Positions 1 to 7,885 of a DNA stretch of 64,000 nucleotides are shown one piece after another. The translations under genes and the position numbers were made by a program. The notes under the pieces are model-generated. The model did not search any database and was not told where the DNA came from. It saw nothing but the letters and a program-made list of their open reading frames with translations. Origin of the DNA: Psychrobacter immobilis (GTDB lineage Bacteria > Pseudomonadota > Gammaproteobacteria > Pseudomonadales > Moraxellaceae); contig NZ_CAJGZQ010000020.1 of the NCBI RefSeq assembly GCF_904846185.1, forward strand, positions 1 through 64,000. The letters are read 5' to 3'. Positions within the stretch are counted from its first letter, which is position 1; each line of letters opens with the position of its first letter.

Positions 1-120
1 GATCTAAACCCTATCGAGAAAAAGTGGGCACAGGCTAAGTTTCTACGCCAAGGGTGGATGGAGAATAATTTACCAAAACTGTTTCAGGATATGGGCTGTA
101 TCTCTTTTATTATAGACTGA
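1..120 (+). CDS. IS630-family transposase, C-terminal fragment cut by the window edge
   Basis: Frame 1 is open from base 1 to the TGA at 118-120 and gives 39 residues beginning DLNPIEKKWAQAKF. The NPIEKxWAxxK signature is typical of the last catalytic (DDE) block of IS630/Tc1-mariner type transposases, where the Glu is the third acidic residue. The upstream part lies outside the window, so intactness cannot be judged. The right terminal repeat of the insertion sequence should lie within about 20 bases after the stop, directly before the DUF4209 reading frame, so this element probably interrupts that gene. Confidence 0.85.
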   Translation, partial: DLNPIEKKWAQAKFLRQGWMENNLPKLFQDMGCISFIID

Positions 121-139
121 CTATATTCTCGATTCAGGT

Positions 140-1330
140 TTGAATAAGAATGAAGAATATATACTTGCTAAAAAGATGCAGCATATAGTGGAGTCTAAAA
201 AAACTGAGTCTCACGTGAAAATGACACAAGCTATCGATTATTTAGATTTTGTGATTGATTCATATCATAAGTCTAAGAAAAGACAAAGTAAGTCCAAAGC
301 CAACAATGAAAAAGGGCTTTATCTTGAAGTACATGCTGATAATAGAATGCTAGATAGTGGTCTAGCAGCTTGTGATTTTTATAAGAAAGCTCTTAATGCT
401 TTTCAGGGTGTAGAAAAACCATTTCGTGAAAACTTAAAAACTGAAGTAAGCATTAAAAGAATAAGACAAAAAATTAATGATGCAAACCTGTCTGGACTAA
501 ACTCTATGCAAATAACTGAAACTGGAATTGATGTTTCTGAACTTACTGAACAAGCAATTAGTCGTGTCACTGGTACTACCAATTTATCAGAAGCCTTGAA
601 AAGATTTATAAATATAGTTCATGAACTAGACTATCAGGGGATGAGAGAACAGTACCACCCTAGTGTAATAGATTTTCTTGGAGGTAGTAGAGCAGTTTCA
701 CCCGTTGATGGTCGTACTATAGCAATAAATAAAGGCATTGATATAAATGACCCTAACAGTATAGAAGAGTGCAAAAACGACCATGCTATTAAGTTATTAA
801 TGACTAGAATCAACTTGACTGTAGAAAGTCAAATTTTACCCGCACTGGATCAAATTAATTCAGAACATATATTTACACGTGATTACCTAGAAAACCTATG
901 TGAGCAAGCTCCTATTGTTCCACTTAATCGTCAGAAGTTAATGGGTCATGCCTTATATGCAGGGTTTCAGAAAGATTACTATACTTCAACGCATGTACTA
1001 TGTCCTCAGTTTGAACATATGATTAGAATGATTCTAAAAGATTTAGGTGTCAAAACGTCCTATATTGACCCATCAAATAATATTGAATCTGAAAATGGTT
1101 TAAGTACATTAATGAATTCTTTAGAGCTAATTAGGTTGCTAGGTGAAAATCTATGTTTTGAAATTAAGACTCTATTTACAGATTCTAAGGGATTTAATTT
1201 ACGCAATAATATTGCTCATGGATTGCTAGATGATGCACATGCAGTTACATCAGGAAGTGTTTACGCTTGGTTCCTAATCTTACGAATGATTATAAAATCA
1301 ATTGAAAACAATGTAGCACATCAAATTTAG
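140..1330 (+). CDS. DUF4209-type protein, probably 5'-truncated by the adjacent IS630 element
   Basis: The 396-residue frame carries the RNxxxHG signature of the DUF4209 family near its C-terminus (R355, N356, H360, G361), preceded by a helical stretch (PQFEHMIRMILKDLG). The arginine-to-histidine spacing resembles the RNase-type HEPN motif, but equivalence is inference. The first usable start is a weak TTG 20 bases after the transposase stop; an ATG lies at 176. The frame stays open upstream to about 116, into the insertion sequence end, and DUF4209 proteins are usually longer, so the true N-terminus is probably lost. The gene is visibly richer in A and T than its neighbours, which suggests acquisition. 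Its function is unknown. Confidence 0.7.
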   Translation: MNKNEEYILAKKMQHIVESKKTESHVKMTQAIDYLDFVIDSYHKSKKRQSKSKANNEKGLYLEVHADNRMLDSGLAACDFYKKALNAFQGVEKPFRENLKTEVSIKRIRQKINDANLSGLNSMQITETGIDVSELTEQAISRVTGTTNLSEALKRFINIVHELDYQGMREQYHPSVIDFLGGSRAVSPVDGRTIAINKGIDINDPNSIEECKNDHAIKLLMTRINLTVESQILPALDQINSEHIFTRDYLENLCEQAPIVPLNRQKLMGHALYAGFQKDYYTSTHVLCPQFEHMIRMILKDLGVKTSYIDPSNNIESENGLSTLMNSLELIRLLGENLCFEIKTLFTDSKGFNLRNNIAHGLLDDAHAVTSGSVYAWFLILRMIIKSIENNVAHQI

Positions 1331-1345
1331 TAAAAGGAAACCCCA

Positions 1346-1804
1346 ATGAAACTCGCAGAAGCCCTACTTATCCGTAGCGATATGCAAAAGAAGCTAGCGC
1401 AAATCAAAGGACGCATTCGCAGCAATGTCAAAGTCCAAGAAGGCGACACGCCAAATGAAGACCCAAACGCATTGATGATCGATGCAAGCCAAATCATTAC
1501 CGAGCTGAGCGTATTGATTGAACGCATTCACCGTACCAATGCCATTGCCAAGACCAATGACGGCCAATCGATGCTGACACTATTAATCGAGCGTGATACG
1601 TTAGAGATGCGTCACAAGCTGTTGGTGGAGGCAATTGAAGCCACCGATACTGAGGTTGATCGTTATAGCCCGCGAGAGATTAAGTGGCATGTCATGGTAT
1701 CGGTTGCAGGTTTGCAAAAGCAAGCCGATGATATCGCGATGAAACTTCGCAAGATTAATATTGTTATTCAAGCCAATAACTGGCAATTTAATCTTGTTAA
1801 ATAG
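1346..1804 (+). CDS. DIP1984 family protein
   Basis: A 152-residue, mostly alpha-helical soluble protein of the DIP1984 (septicolysin-like) family. This is recognised from the N-terminal KLAEALxxRxDxQK pattern, the central LIERIHRTN segment and the C-terminal WHVMVSVAGLQKQADD block. An AAAGGA ribosome binding site lies 8 bases before the ATG. It starts 15 bases after the DUF4209 stop, but its codon use is more like the chromosomal background. The biochemical role of the family is not established. It is followed by a structured spacer and rtcA on the same strand, which may be a functional link to RNA repair, but this is only a neighbourhood argument. Confidence 0.8.
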   Translation: MKLAEALLIRSDMQKKLAQIKGRIRSNVKVQEGDTPNEDPNALMIDASQIITELSVLIERIHRTNAIAKTNDGQSMLTLLIERDTLEMRHKLLVEAIEATDTEVDRYSPREIKWHVMVSVAGLQKQADDIAMKLRKINIVIQANNWQFNLVK

Positions 1805-2147
1805 TTATTTTTAAACCACATTTTTAAAATTTCTTGCCAGCTTAAAATAAGCTGTCGGACTCCTCTTTTGGAATCGACTGGGCGAGTGTCAGACCCCGCG
1901 TATCCACAGCAGGGGGTTGAAAACATACTGTAGTGGCTGCTACGCGTTGCGGGCAAACGCTTTTTTACAACTTATGCCCCGTACACGTCACTCAGCACAA
2001 CGCACCATTTAGACCTTACTACCAGACACTGACAGTCGGTTTCAATCTTATTTTAAATGCGACCCAAAATGTATCGGAAGCATTTCATTGAGTCTATTTT
2101 AAAAACATCACAAATCAATAGTCGTCCAAACTATAAAGACATTTATC
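1805..2147. other. 343-base spacer with hairpins between DIP1984 gene and rtcA
   Basis: No credible coding frame. A 6-bp hairpin (arms 1838-1843 and 1849-1854) opens the segment. A GC-rich stretch follows at about 1855-1943, and a 5-bp hairpin with a T run closes it at 1944-1966. The segment is more GC-rich than the usual spacer and could encode a short structured RNA. No canonical tRNA fold was recognised. Confidence 0.4.
1944..1966 (+). terminator. Weak Rho-independent terminator-like hairpin
   Basis: Stem GCGTT (1944-1948) pairs with AACGC (1956-1960) around a 7-base loop and is followed directly by six T. It is short, but the arms match perfectly. It could end a small RNA or the DIP1984 transcript before rtcA. 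Confidence 0.45.
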
Positions 2148-3236
2148 ATGACTAAAACAAAGCCCAAAACCCTAAAAATAGATGGCAGCACTGGCGAAGG
2201 TGGCGGGCAAATCATTCGCACTGCCCTATCGTTATCGATGCTCACAGGCACACCAATCGAGATCACCAATATTCGTGCTGGAAGAGCTAAATCTGGATTG
2301 ATGCGTCAGCACTTGATGTGTGTACAAGCCTCGCAGCAAATATCAAATGCCACCGTGACAGGTGCCGTTTTGGGCAGTATGGCGTTCACCTTTACGCCAA
2401 GCAAAGTGAAATCAGGCGATTATAATTTTGATATTGGCTCAGCAGGCAGCACCAGTCTTGTGCTACAAACGCTTTTACCCGCCCTGCTTTTTGCCAACAC
2501 TGGTTCAGCATCACCATCTACCGTAACAATAAAAGGCGGTACGCATAATCCATTAGCACCCACCACGGACTTTTTACAGCACGCATTCGTCCCTGCATTG
2601 GCGAAATTAGGGATGCAAGTTGATATTGAATGTATGCAAGCAGGCTTTGCGCCCATTGGTGGCGGCTCGATTTGTGCTGTCATCACACCGTTTATGCGCC
2701 GTGCTGACTCACGACCATTGACGCTAACTGAACGCGGAGCGTTGGTCGGTATAGAGCTAGTCGCGAGTAATCTAAATCTCGAATACGATATCTGCAAACG
2801 TGAGCTTGCAAGCGCTAAAGTAGAACTGCTCGAAACTGGAATGAATGACACGCTCATTACCACTAAAACCAATAAGCTGAACGGTATCGGTGAAGGTAAT
2901 ACTTGCTATGCACAGGTTACTCATGAATGGGGCGATTGTCTGCATCACGAAATATTTACGCTATTGGGTGAAAAACGCACATCAGCGGAGAAGATGGGCA
3001 ATCGCTTAGCAGGTTTGGTTAAACGTTATCTCTTTAAAGCCGATGCATTGGTTGATGAATACTTAACAGACCAGTTGCTATTACCACTGGCGTTAGCAGG
3101 CGGTGGCGAGTTTACCGCACGTGTCGTTAGTAAGCACGCTGAAACCCAAGCATGGCTCATTCAGCAATTTTTGCCCGTTGAGATTAAGCTTAAAGTGATC
3201 GACGAGCAGAAAACTTTGGTACAAGTTGTCTGTTAA
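2148..3236 (+). CDS. rtcA: RNA 3'-terminal phosphate cyclase
   Basis: RtcA converts an RNA 3'-phosphate to a 2',3'-cyclic phosphate using ATP, through a covalent histidine-AMP intermediate. The protein has the N-terminal GSTGEGGGQIIRTALSLS signature, the IRAGRAKSGLMRQH block, IGSAGSTSLVLQTLLPALL, the GEKRTSAE insert region and the late DQLLLPLALAGGGEFT motif. The catalytic histidine, in a SKHAETQ context, is at residue 330 and aligns with E. coli His309. At 362 residues it is slightly longer than the E. coli enzyme. The partner ligase rtcB and the regulator rtcR are not in this window, so the gene is either a split locus or an orphan. Confidence 0.95.
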   Translation: MTKTKPKTLKIDGSTGEGGGQIIRTALSLSMLTGTPIEITNIRAGRAKSGLMRQHLMCVQASQQISNATVTGAVLGSMAFTFTPSKVKSGDYNFDIGSAGSTSLVLQTLLPALLFANTGSASPSTVTIKGGTHNPLAPTTDFLQHAFVPALAKLGMQVDIECMQAGFAPIGGGSICAVITPFMRRADSRPLTLTERGALVGIELVASNLNLEYDICKRELASAKVELLETGMNDTLITTKTNKLNGIGEGNTCYAQVTHEWGDCLHHEIFTLLGEKRTSAEKMGNRLAGLVKRYLFKADALVDEYLTDQLLLPLALAGGGEFTARVVSKHAETQAWLIQQFLPVEIKLKVIDEQKTLVQVVC

Positions 3237-3443
3237 AATCACGCCACTAGCAACATCAACAGTAGCACTCTGTTACCCAATTACTGCTATGCAGTGATAT
3301 CATATGTGTATGATGTAGGCGATAAATCTGAGCGCTTTGTCAGTGTCTAACAATAATGGTCATAAGAGGGTGGTTTTTACCCTACTCTCTCTTTAAATCA
3401 TTGTCACCTTTTTAATATTTATGTATTACTGTTGAGTGTAGCC

Positions 3444-5252
3444 ATGCCCCAATCTCGTACCAATCTAAATCCTGAACCTAAAACCAACTCTCCGTATTTG
3501 GTCGGCTTATTGCTGCGCTATAGCACCTTTGGCGCTGCCATCTTAATATTTTTAGCAGGTCTACTATTGCTAAATTGGTGGTTAATTATTCTCGGTGGGT
3601 TTGGGGTATGCTTGGGGATTTATGACGTCATACAATCAAAGCATGCTATTTTGAAAAACTATCCAGTTGCCGGACATATTCGTTATGTGCTTGAAGATTT
3701 TCGTCCTGAAATTCGTCAATATTTACTAGAAAATGACAAAGAGCAAGTACCGTTTTCACGCCAGCAGCGGGCGCTAATTTACCAACGTGCTAAGAACGTT
3801 AGCGACACTAACGCCTTTGGTACGTTAGATAATTTATACACCAATGGTAAAGAATGGTTTTTACAATCAGCGATTAGCCAACCTCTAGAAAACAAAGATT
3901 TTCGTATTATGGTTGGCGGTGAGCGTTGTCAACAGCCGCATGATATGTCGGTATTTAATATCTCGGCGATGAGCTTTGGTAGCTTATCGGCTAACGCGAT
4001 TATGGCGCTCAATCAAGGCGCAAAAATGGGCGGCTTTACTCATGATACGGGTGAAGGGGCTATCAGCCCTTATCATCGCAAGTTCGGTGGTGATTTGATT
4101 TGGGAGCTAGGTACAGGGTATTTTGGTTGCCGTGATGATAGTGGCAATTTTGACCCGCATTCTTTTGCCGAAAAAGCGGTTGATCCACAAGTAAAAATGA
4201 TTGAAATCAAATTATCTCAAGGGGCAAAACCTGGTAAAGGTGGCGTGCTACCCGCGGAGAAAATCACCCAAGAAATCGCTGATACCCGTCAAGTACCGAC
4301 AGGTCAAGATTGTGTGTCGCCCTCGTCGCATACAGCCTTTAGTACCCCGCGAGAATTGGTCGCTTTTTGGCAACAACTGCGCGAGTTGTCAGGCGGCAAA
4401 CCTGTGGGCTTCAAACTTTGTGTTGGTCAGCCTTGGCAGTTTATGGCCATTGTGAAAGCCATGATTGAAACCGATAACTACCCTGATTTCATCGTCATCG
4501 ATGGCGCAGAAGGCGGTACTGGCGCGGCTCCTGTCGAATTCATGGACAATGTCGGCATGCCGATGGTTGAAGGATTTTTATTAATACACAACACTTTGGT
4601 CGGCGCAGGCATTCGCGATAAGATCAAACTTGGCGTGAGCGGTAAAATCGTTTCTGGTTTCGATATTGCCCGTATGATTGCCTTGGGCGCAGACTGGTGT
4701 AATTCAGCGCGCGGCTTTATGTTTGCCGTTGGCTGTATTCAATCACGCTCGTGCCATACCAACACTTGCCCGACGGGCGTTGCCACCCAAGACCCGTATC
4801 GTCAAAAGGCGCTGGATGTACCAAGCAAAGCTGAGCGCGTCGCAAGCTTCCATAAAAACACTCTGAAATCCCTGGCCAGTATCGTTGGCGCAGTCGGCTT
4901 ACAACACCCAAGCCAATTACAACCGTATCATATCGCGCGCCGCCTCGATGATGGGCAGATAAAACTATTGTCAAAGTTCTTTTATTTTACCGATAAGGGA
5001 GCGCTACTCAATAATAGCGCCCGCGCAGATGTGTTTAATCAGATGTGGGTCATGGCGAACCCAGATAGCTTTTTAGCCAATGATGACGCCCTCATTGCTT
5101 ATAATAAAGACTCACGGGATAAAGGCAGAGAAACCACCACATCGGTGGAACAGAGCCTTGGCAACTTTGCGAGTATCACTGGCGGTGGGCAGTTAATCGG
5201 TAACGTCAACAATACTTTTCGCGATGTTCCACTTAGCAATGATGAGCAATAG
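3444..5252 (+). CDS. FMN-binding glutamate synthase-like protein, membrane anchored
   Basis: About 602 residues. Two hydrophobic segments lie near residues 25-65, followed by a GltB-type FMN-binding barrel: FNISAMSFGSLSANAI, HDTGEGAISPYHRKFGGD, KLSQGAKPGKGGVLPAEKI and IDGAEGGTGAAPVEFMD. Conserved cysteines (GC-x6-CHTNTCPTG, about residues 431-443) match the 3Fe-4S ligands of glutamate synthase. There is no glutamine amidotransferase domain and no partner subunit nearby, so this is the stand-alone FMN-binding glutamate synthase family, whose substrate is uncertain. The ATG at 3444 was chosen over an in-frame TTG at 3432; neither has a strong ribosome binding site. Confidence 0.88.
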   Translation: MPQSRTNLNPEPKTNSPYLVGLLLRYSTFGAAILIFLAGLLLLNWWLIILGGFGVCLGIYDVIQSKHAILKNYPVAGHIRYVLEDFRPEIRQYLLENDKEQVPFSRQQRALIYQRAKNVSDTNAFGTLDNLYTNGKEWFLQSAISQPLENKDFRIMVGGERCQQPHDMSVFNISAMSFGSLSANAIMALNQGAKMGGFTHDTGEGAISPYHRKFGGDLIWELGTGYFGCRDDSGNFDPHSFAEKAVDPQVKMIEIKLSQGAKPGKGGVLPAEKITQEIADTRQVPTGQDCVSPSSHTAFSTPRELVAFWQQLRELSGGKPVGFKLCVGQPWQFMAIVKAMIETDNYPDFIVIDGAEGGTGAAPVEFMDNVGMPMVEGFLLIHNTLVGAGIRDKIKLGVSGKIVSGFDIARMIALGADWCNSARGFMFAVGCIQSRSCHTNTCPTGVATQDPYRQKALDVPSKAERVASFHKNTLKSLASIVGAVGLQHPSQLQPYHIARRLDDGQIKLLSKFFYFTDKGALLNNSARADVFNQMWVMANPDSFLANDDALIAYNKDSRDKGRETTTSVEQSLGNFASITGGGQLIGNVNNTFRDVPLSNDEQ

Positions 5253-5316
5253 TGATTAGTATTTCACTATCCATGAGCGTTTATATTTTACTCTTTATCA
5301 AAAAGACAGATGATTG

Positions 5317-6132
5317 ATGCCAAATTTCGCTCTTCCCTTACCTTTAGGAGCAGTCGTCCTACTCTTGCTAAGTGTCAGTGCTTGCCAACCGATAAGCACT
5401 GATGCTGCTGACAACAAGACACAAAACTGGTCGTGCCAGACTCAGGATGCACCATTTTCTTATAGTGTTTGTAGCATTGACGCTCAAGCCTTGATAGGTG
5501 GTCGCTACTCATTAAAATTATTTTGGCAGCAGCCTGATAGTACGCAGCCATTACTTACCTTTGATACGTTATTAGCGACTTTACCAAAAAATCAAGCACT
5601 TAACTTTGCTATGAATGCAGGTATGTATAACGAAAATTATGCACCGATTGGTTATACCATCATTGATGGTGAAGAGATCAAATCGCTAAATCTCAAAGAA
5701 GGCGGTGGCAATTTTCATTTACTGCCCAATGGCGTGATGTGGTGGGATAAATTGGGCAACGTGCAAATTACGGAAAGTAACGCCTTTGACGATCAGCTTA
5801 ACAGTAGTAAGGCACAGCCTTGGTATGCCACCCAATCAGGTCCTATGTTGGTTATCAATAACGAGATACATCCGCAATTTAATCCTGATAGTACTTCACT
5901 CAAGATTCGTAATGGCGCAGGTGTTTGTGATGACGGTCACATAAAATTTGTCAGTAGCGATGAGCCTGTGACATTTTATCAATTTGCATCGTTGTTTAAG
6001 AATGACTTAAACTGTCCGAATGCTCTGTTTTTAGATGGCGGGATTGCTTCGGCATTATATGCGCCCAGCATTGATAAGCATGATAAAAAAGAGATGGGTG
6101 TGATGGTTGGATTGGTTGAAAATAAAGATTAG
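5317..6132 (+). CDS. Phosphodiester glycosidase family lipoprotein (DUF2233/NAGPA-like)
   Basis: The N-terminus is a lipoprotein signal: a hydrophobic segment ending in the lipobox VSAC, so the mature protein probably starts at that cysteine. The body matches the NAGPA-like phosphodiester glycosidase fold: FAMNAGMYNENYAPIGYTI, GPMLV, KIRNGAGVCDDG and the late LFLDGGIASALYAP motif. Family members hydrolyse sugar phosphodiester bonds; the substrate here is unknown. The start is the ATG at 5317, three bases after an alternative TTG. The gene converges on hmp and shares a bidirectional terminator with it. Confidence 0.85.
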   Translation: MPNFALPLPLGAVVLLLLSVSACQPISTDAADNKTQNWSCQTQDAPFSYSVCSIDAQALIGGRYSLKLFWQQPDSTQPLLTFDTLLATLPKNQALNFAMNAGMYNENYAPIGYTIIDGEEIKSLNLKEGGGNFHLLPNGVMWWDKLGNVQITESNAFDDQLNSSKAQPWYATQSGPMLVINNEIHPQFNPDSTSLKIRNGAGVCDDGHIKFVSSDEPVTFYQFASLFKNDLNCPNALFLDGGIASALYAPSIDKHDKKEMGVMVGLVENKD

Positions 6133-6183
6133 GCGATGTATTTTTTTAAAATAGTGATAAAAATAAGATAAATTGCATTGAAT

Positions 6184-6224
6184 AAAAAGCACTTGAGACG
6201 ACTCTGTCATCCAAGTGCTTTTTT
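6184..6224. terminator. Bidirectional terminator between glycosidase gene and hmp
   Basis: Perfect 12-bp arms AAAAAGCACTTG (6184-6195) and CAAGTGCTTTTT (6212-6223) surround a 16-base loop and give a U run on both strands. Placed between two convergent genes. Confidence 0.85.
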
Positions 6225-6251
6225 ATTATTAGCAACAGTTAATAGCTAAAA

Positions 6252-7448
6252 TTAACCGCCCAAACTCATCTTGGGACCAAACGGTTCATAATGAACGCTA
6301 TCAACACCGTGATTTAGCGTCACTAGCCCATCGATCATGCTTTCCATAAATGGCATCGAGCCACAGACATAAATATCAGCAGGCTTAGGTAATTGAGCAA
6401 GCCACGCCTCATCTAATAGTTGTCCAGACTCAAAATAGAAGACATGCTTCTCTACAGTCTCAGCCTTTTCTAACAGCGTCTCCACTTCAGTATTGAAAGC
6501 GTGATGCGCATCATTTTGGCAAGCATAAACCCAAATAATAGGTCGTTTTGGATTGGCTAATACTTGTGCTTCCAACATAGATAGCACAGGGGTTACCCCA
6601 ACACCCGCACTCATCAATACTAGCGGAATCTCATTTTGCTGTACCAAGTCTTGATTGAGCGCAAAGTCACCTGCTGGTGCCGATAATAAAACCGTGTCAC
6701 CCACTTCTAATTGGTCGTGCATATAGTTAGAGACCAAACCATGATGCTCATTGCGGTTGTCGCGTCTGACCGCAAACTGAATGCCTGCATCGGTACTAGC
6801 AGAGTACAAAGAGTAATGACGTAGCGCAACATGGTCACTGTCTTTTGGATCTGTTTTCACTGTGATGTACTGACCTGCGGCTAAAGTCAATTTGCTCAGG
6901 TCAATCTGTTGATGACTTTCTGCATTATCTTTGGCTGGTACAACTGTAAAGGCCGCAATATCCGTAGCAGCTGCTACCTTTTTAGTCACTACAAAAGGCG
7001 CAAAACCCTGCCACATCGCCTCCTTATACATGCCATGTTCAATCTGGATAAATACTGAGGCAATCTCATCATAAGCTTCAGTCCAAGCATTGATAATATC
7101 GTCATTGGCCGCCTCGCCCAGCACTTGCTTAATTGCACCAATTAAATGCTTACCAACGATAGGATAATGCTCAGGCAAAATCTGTAAAGCACGATGCTTG
7201 TGGCTGATTTGCGTGACTTGTGGCAATAACGTCGCCAATTTATCCAAGTGCTTAGCAGCGGCTAACACGGTCGTTGCAAGAGCCGTCTGTTGACGACCCA
7301 ATTTTTGATTGGTTTCGTTAAATATGTCCAACAGCTCGGGATGCTCTTCAAACATGTTTTTATAAAACACCGTGGTGATTGCCGTTCCATGCTCTTCAAG
7401 GACGGGAACAGTTGCGGTGACGATTTCTAAAGTCTTTGGTGAAGCCAT
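6252..7448 (-). CDS. hmp: Flavohaemoprotein, nitric oxide dioxygenase
   Basis: A 398-residue flavohaemoglobin that oxidises NO to nitrate using O2 and NADPH. The N-terminal globin starts at MASPKTLEIV and carries the proximal-histidine region KHRALQILPEHYPIVG. A ferredoxin-reductase-like FAD domain (RHYSLYSAS) and an NAD domain (SAGVGVTPVLSMLEAQ, YVCGSMPFM) follow. The ATG at 7448 has a GAGAGA ribosome binding site. The frame is also open 40 codons upstream, but those residues do not belong to the family. Control by the NO sensor NsrR is strongly suggested by the palindrome at 7702-7728. Confidence 0.95.
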   Translation of the reverse strand: MASPKTLEIVTATVPVLEEHGTAITTVFYKNMFEEHPELLDIFNETNQKLGRQQTALATTVLAAAKHLDKLATLLPQVTQISHKHRALQILPEHYPIVGKHLIGAIKQVLGEAANDDIINAWTEAYDEIASVFIQIEHGMYKEAMWQGFAPFVVTKKVAAATDIAAFTVVPAKDNAESHQQIDLSKLTLAAGQYITVKTDPKDSDHVALRHYSLYSASTDAGIQFAVRRDNRNEHHGLVSNYMHDQLEVGDTVLLSAPAGDFALNQDLVQQNEIPLVLMSAGVGVTPVLSMLEAQVLANPKRPIIWVYACQNDAHHAFNTEVETLLEKAETVEKHVFYFESGQLLDEAWLAQLPKPADIYVCGSMPFMESMIDGLVTLNHGVDSVHYEPFGPKMSLGG

Positions 7449-7701
7449 ACTGTCTCTCTTATTAGTACCAATTCCAAAAAATATGAGGAGCGCTGTCAAA
7501 CTCGTGTAGTCTACTGAATGTAGTACTTGCACGCGCTTTTTTGCTACTAAAATGGTTGAAAATGGCATAAGTTCATTACATTGATTGGTTGATTAACATA
7601 TGAAAAATGAAGTGCTTAAATAAGCAACGACGACTGATTTTTACAAACAATTATCAAATTCTTGTCATCAAATTTTTCGCCGAACCAGTCAAAACGCTTC
7701 T

Positions 7702-7728
7702 ATAACATTCATTTTAAATGAATGTTAT
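7702..7728. promoter_or_regulatory. NsrR operator-like palindrome upstream of hmp
   Basis: Two perfect 13-base arms, ATAACATTCATTT and AAATGAATGTTAT, flank one central T (7715). The inner 11-1-11 part fits the gammaproteobacterial NsrR consensus (AAnATGCATTTnAAATGCATnTT) at most positions, including the central ATTTnAAAT. On the minus strand the downstream edge reads TTATAGA, a possible -10 box, so repressor binding would block it. NsrR control of hmp is well known in related bacteria. Confidence 0.8.
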
Positions 7729-7785
7729 CATATTTTGCTGCTTATACCAATGCCGTATGACTGCAAAACTGATTATTTTCGACAA

Positions 7786-7821
7786 AAAAGCAGCCGCTAT
7801 GCTGTCATAACGGCTGCTTTT
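7786..7821. terminator. Terminator downstream of the CoxE-like gene
   Basis: Arms AAAAGCAGCCG (7786-7796) and CGGCTGCTTTT (7811-7821) pair over 11 bases with a 14-base loop. On the minus strand the stem is followed by T residues, which suits termination of the MoxR/CoxE transcript about 65 bases after its stop. Confidence 0.8.
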
Positions 7822-7885
7822 ATCAAAAAATACGGGGATTAACAGGTTTTCTAAGTTAGGGCGTATCTTTATCCACACGTCAAAA

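Larger units (their letters stand above)
7449..7885. other. 437-base spacer: hmp leader, NsrR operator, CoxE-gene terminator
   Basis: Apart from the operator and the terminator listed separately, no gene is seen. If the hmp promoter overlaps the operator, its transcript has an unusually long leader of roughly 240 bases. Confidence 0.6.

Noticed and set aside
1850-1960. A tRNA gene in the spacer before rtcA
   Set aside because: No cloverleaf with a TTC-type T loop and 7-bp acceptor stem could be drawn.
2030-2060. CAGTCGGTTTCAATCTTATTTT as a second copy of the 24371-24478 repeat
   Set aside because: Only about 15 bases resemble that repeat and no matching second end follows.
7449-7568. 40-codon N-terminal extension of hmp
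   Set aside because: Flavohaemoproteins begin at the globin; the ATG at 7448 has a good ribosome binding site and the extension has no similarity to the family.
7856-7872. TTAGGGCGTATCTTTATCC as another MITE end
   Set aside because: Only the first seven or eight bases agree with the family and nothing of the interior is present.
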